Shown: positions 63,012 to 64,000 of the stretch, piece after piece
How positions within the stretch are numbered: the first letter of the stretch is position 1
How the letters are laid out: every line of letters starts with the position of its first letter
From: an uncultured Ruminococcus sp.
GTDB taxonomy: Bacteria; Bacillota; Clostridia; Oscillospirales; Ruminococcaceae
Length of the DNA stretch: 64,000 bases
NCBI GenBank assembly: GCA_937926145.1
Contig: CALANW010000151.1
Span: 1 to 64,000 of the forward strand
Reading direction: 5' to 3'
Program-made: the position numbers and the translations under genes
The notes under the pieces: model-generated
The model's database searches: none
What the model was told of the DNA's origin: nothing
Seen by the model: the letters and a program-made list of their open reading frames with translations, nothing else

Positions 63012-64000
63012 ATGAACGTAAAAATCATCAACGGCGTTTCTATGCCGAACATTCCCTGGCAGGAAAAGCCTGCTGACTGCAGAGATGTAGTTTGGAGATA
63101 TGACGCTAACCCTATCATCAAGAGAGATCAGATCATGGTAAAGAAGGCTAACGGCTACAGAGAGCCTTCCAACTCCATTTTCAACAGCTCCGTTGTTCCT
63201 TTCAAGAACGGTGACTATGAATTCGCAGGCGTTTTCCGTGTTGACGACAGAGAAAGAAACATGGAACTCCATGTTGGCTTCTCCAAGGACGGTATCCACT
63301 GGGATATCAACGAAGAGAGAATCCACTTTGAGTGCGATATCCCTGAAGTTGCACAGTGGCAGTACGGCTACGATCCCCGTGTTTGCAAGCTCGAGGGCGA
63401 AGACAGATATATCGTAACATGGTGCAATGCTTACGGCTGGAAGCCAACTATCGGCATCGCTACCACAACTGATTTCAAAACATTCAAGCAGGGCGAAAAC
63501 GCTTATCTTCCTTTCAACAGAAACGGCGTTATGTTCCCAAGAAAGATCAACGGCAAGTACATGATGATGAGCCGTCCTTCCGACAGCGGCCATACACCTT
63601 TCGGTGATATGTTCATCAGCCAGTCCCCTGACCTCGTTTACTGGGGTGAGCACAGACACGTTATGGGACCATCCAAGGGCTGGGAATCCACAAAGATGGG
63701 CGCAGGTCCTATTCCGATAGAAACAGACCGCGGCTGGCTCATTTTCTACCACGGCGTTCTTACTTCCTGCAACGGCTATGTTTACAGCTTCTCCGCTGCT
63801 CTCCTCGATAAGGACGAGCCATGGAAGGTTCTCAAGAGAGGCGCTTCCTACCTCATCAGCCCACAGACAAGCTATGAGCTCATCGGTGATACAGATGCAG
63901 TAACATTCCCATGCGCTAACCTTGTTGACGCTGACACAGGCAGAATTTGCATCTACTACGGCTGCGCTGATACCTGCACAGCTCTCGCATTCACAACTGT
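63012..64000 (+). CDS. GH130 beta-1,4-mannooligosaccharide phosphorylase, 3' end cut by the window
   Basis: About 329 residues are visible and the frame is still open at the edge. No signal peptide. Five-bladed GH130 propeller landmarks: [41 protein letters not shown], the catalytic Asp region [16 protein letters not shown], and [20 protein letters not shown]. The sequence closely resembles, as I recall it, the Ruminococcus albus enzyme RaMP2, which splits manno-oligosaccharides with phosphate to give mannose-1-phosphate. The related mannosylglucose phosphorylase remains an alternative. Codon use is biased as in highly expressed genes. Confidence 0.88.
   Translation, partial: MNVKIINGVSMPNIPWQEKPADCRDVVWRYDANPIIKRDQIMVKKANGYREPSNSIFNSSVVPFKNGDYEFAGVFRVDDRERNMELHVGFSKDGIHWDINEERIHFECDIPEVAQWQYGYDPRVCKLEGEDRYIVTWCNAYGWKPTIGIATTTDFKTFKQGENAYLPFNRNGVMFPRKINGKYMMMSRPSDSGHTPFGDMFISQSPDLVYWGEHRHVMGPSKGWESTKMGAGPIPIETDRGWLIFYHGVLTSCNGYVYSFSAALLDKDEPWKVLKRGASYLISPQTSYELIGDTDAVTFPCANLVDADTGRICIYYGCADTCTALAFTT

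Overview
The window looks like a low-to-mid GC Gram-positive gut or rumen anaerobe of the Oscillospiraceae, most like Ruminococcus. The basis is strong AGGAGG-type ribosome binding sites with several TTG or GTG starts, NPxTG-like wall-sorting tails, sugar ABC importers without a dedicated ATPase, a 2-hydroxyacyl-CoA dehydratase-type activase, and a GH130 phosphorylase close to those of Ruminococcus albus. No rRNA, tRNA, CRISPR array, transposase or phage gene was found. The taxonomic call is inference from gene content.

Region by region. 0.7-5.3 kb (+): three tandem secreted transglutaminase-like proteins, the middle one without its catalytic cysteine, then phosphopentomutase. 5.6-17.1 kb (-): a CoA-dehydratase activase fusion, shikimate kinase, two unknown overlapping genes, an orphan metal-chelate-binding lipoprotein with a hydrolase and a flavin reductase, mnmA, a HAD phosphatase and an FAD oxidoreductase. 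17.3-31.2 kb (-): an accessory island of secreted proteins, lipoproteins and cell-wall or peptide hydrolases. It is rich in duplications, repeated leaders, vestigial anchor tails and broken genes (VanZ frameshift, M23 nonsense), and ends with an ECF sigma/anti-sigma pair. 31.2-45.3 kb: household and regulatory genes, including a 5'-deoxynucleotidase, a DUF2975/HTH/DUF4173 operon, an LRR protein, a heterodimeric ABC exporter with its MarR regulator, a CPBP-like protein, a TadA-GNAT-GNAT fusion and an MtaD-type deaminase.

45.4-64 kb (+) is the most coherent system. An NPATG-anchored, probably abundant surface protein is followed by an eight-gene block: a 969-residue solute-binding protein with no lipobox, a permease pair, a membrane-anchored NHL propeller/TPR protein, a Yip1-like membrane protein, a secreted DUF5696-like protein and a second permease pair. 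Next come a cytoplasmic GH95 glycosidase, an Rpn-type nuclease with a truncated copy of its own C-terminus, and a GH130 manno-oligosaccharide phosphorylase that runs off the window. The likely role is capture, import and intracellular breakdown of hemicellulose-type oligosaccharides. Two permease pairs with one non-lipoprotein binding protein and accessory surface proteins suggest an unusual importer.

Starts were often moved from the longest open frame to the one with a properly spaced ribosome binding site; each case is stated. Family names come from motif recognition by eye and not from database searches.
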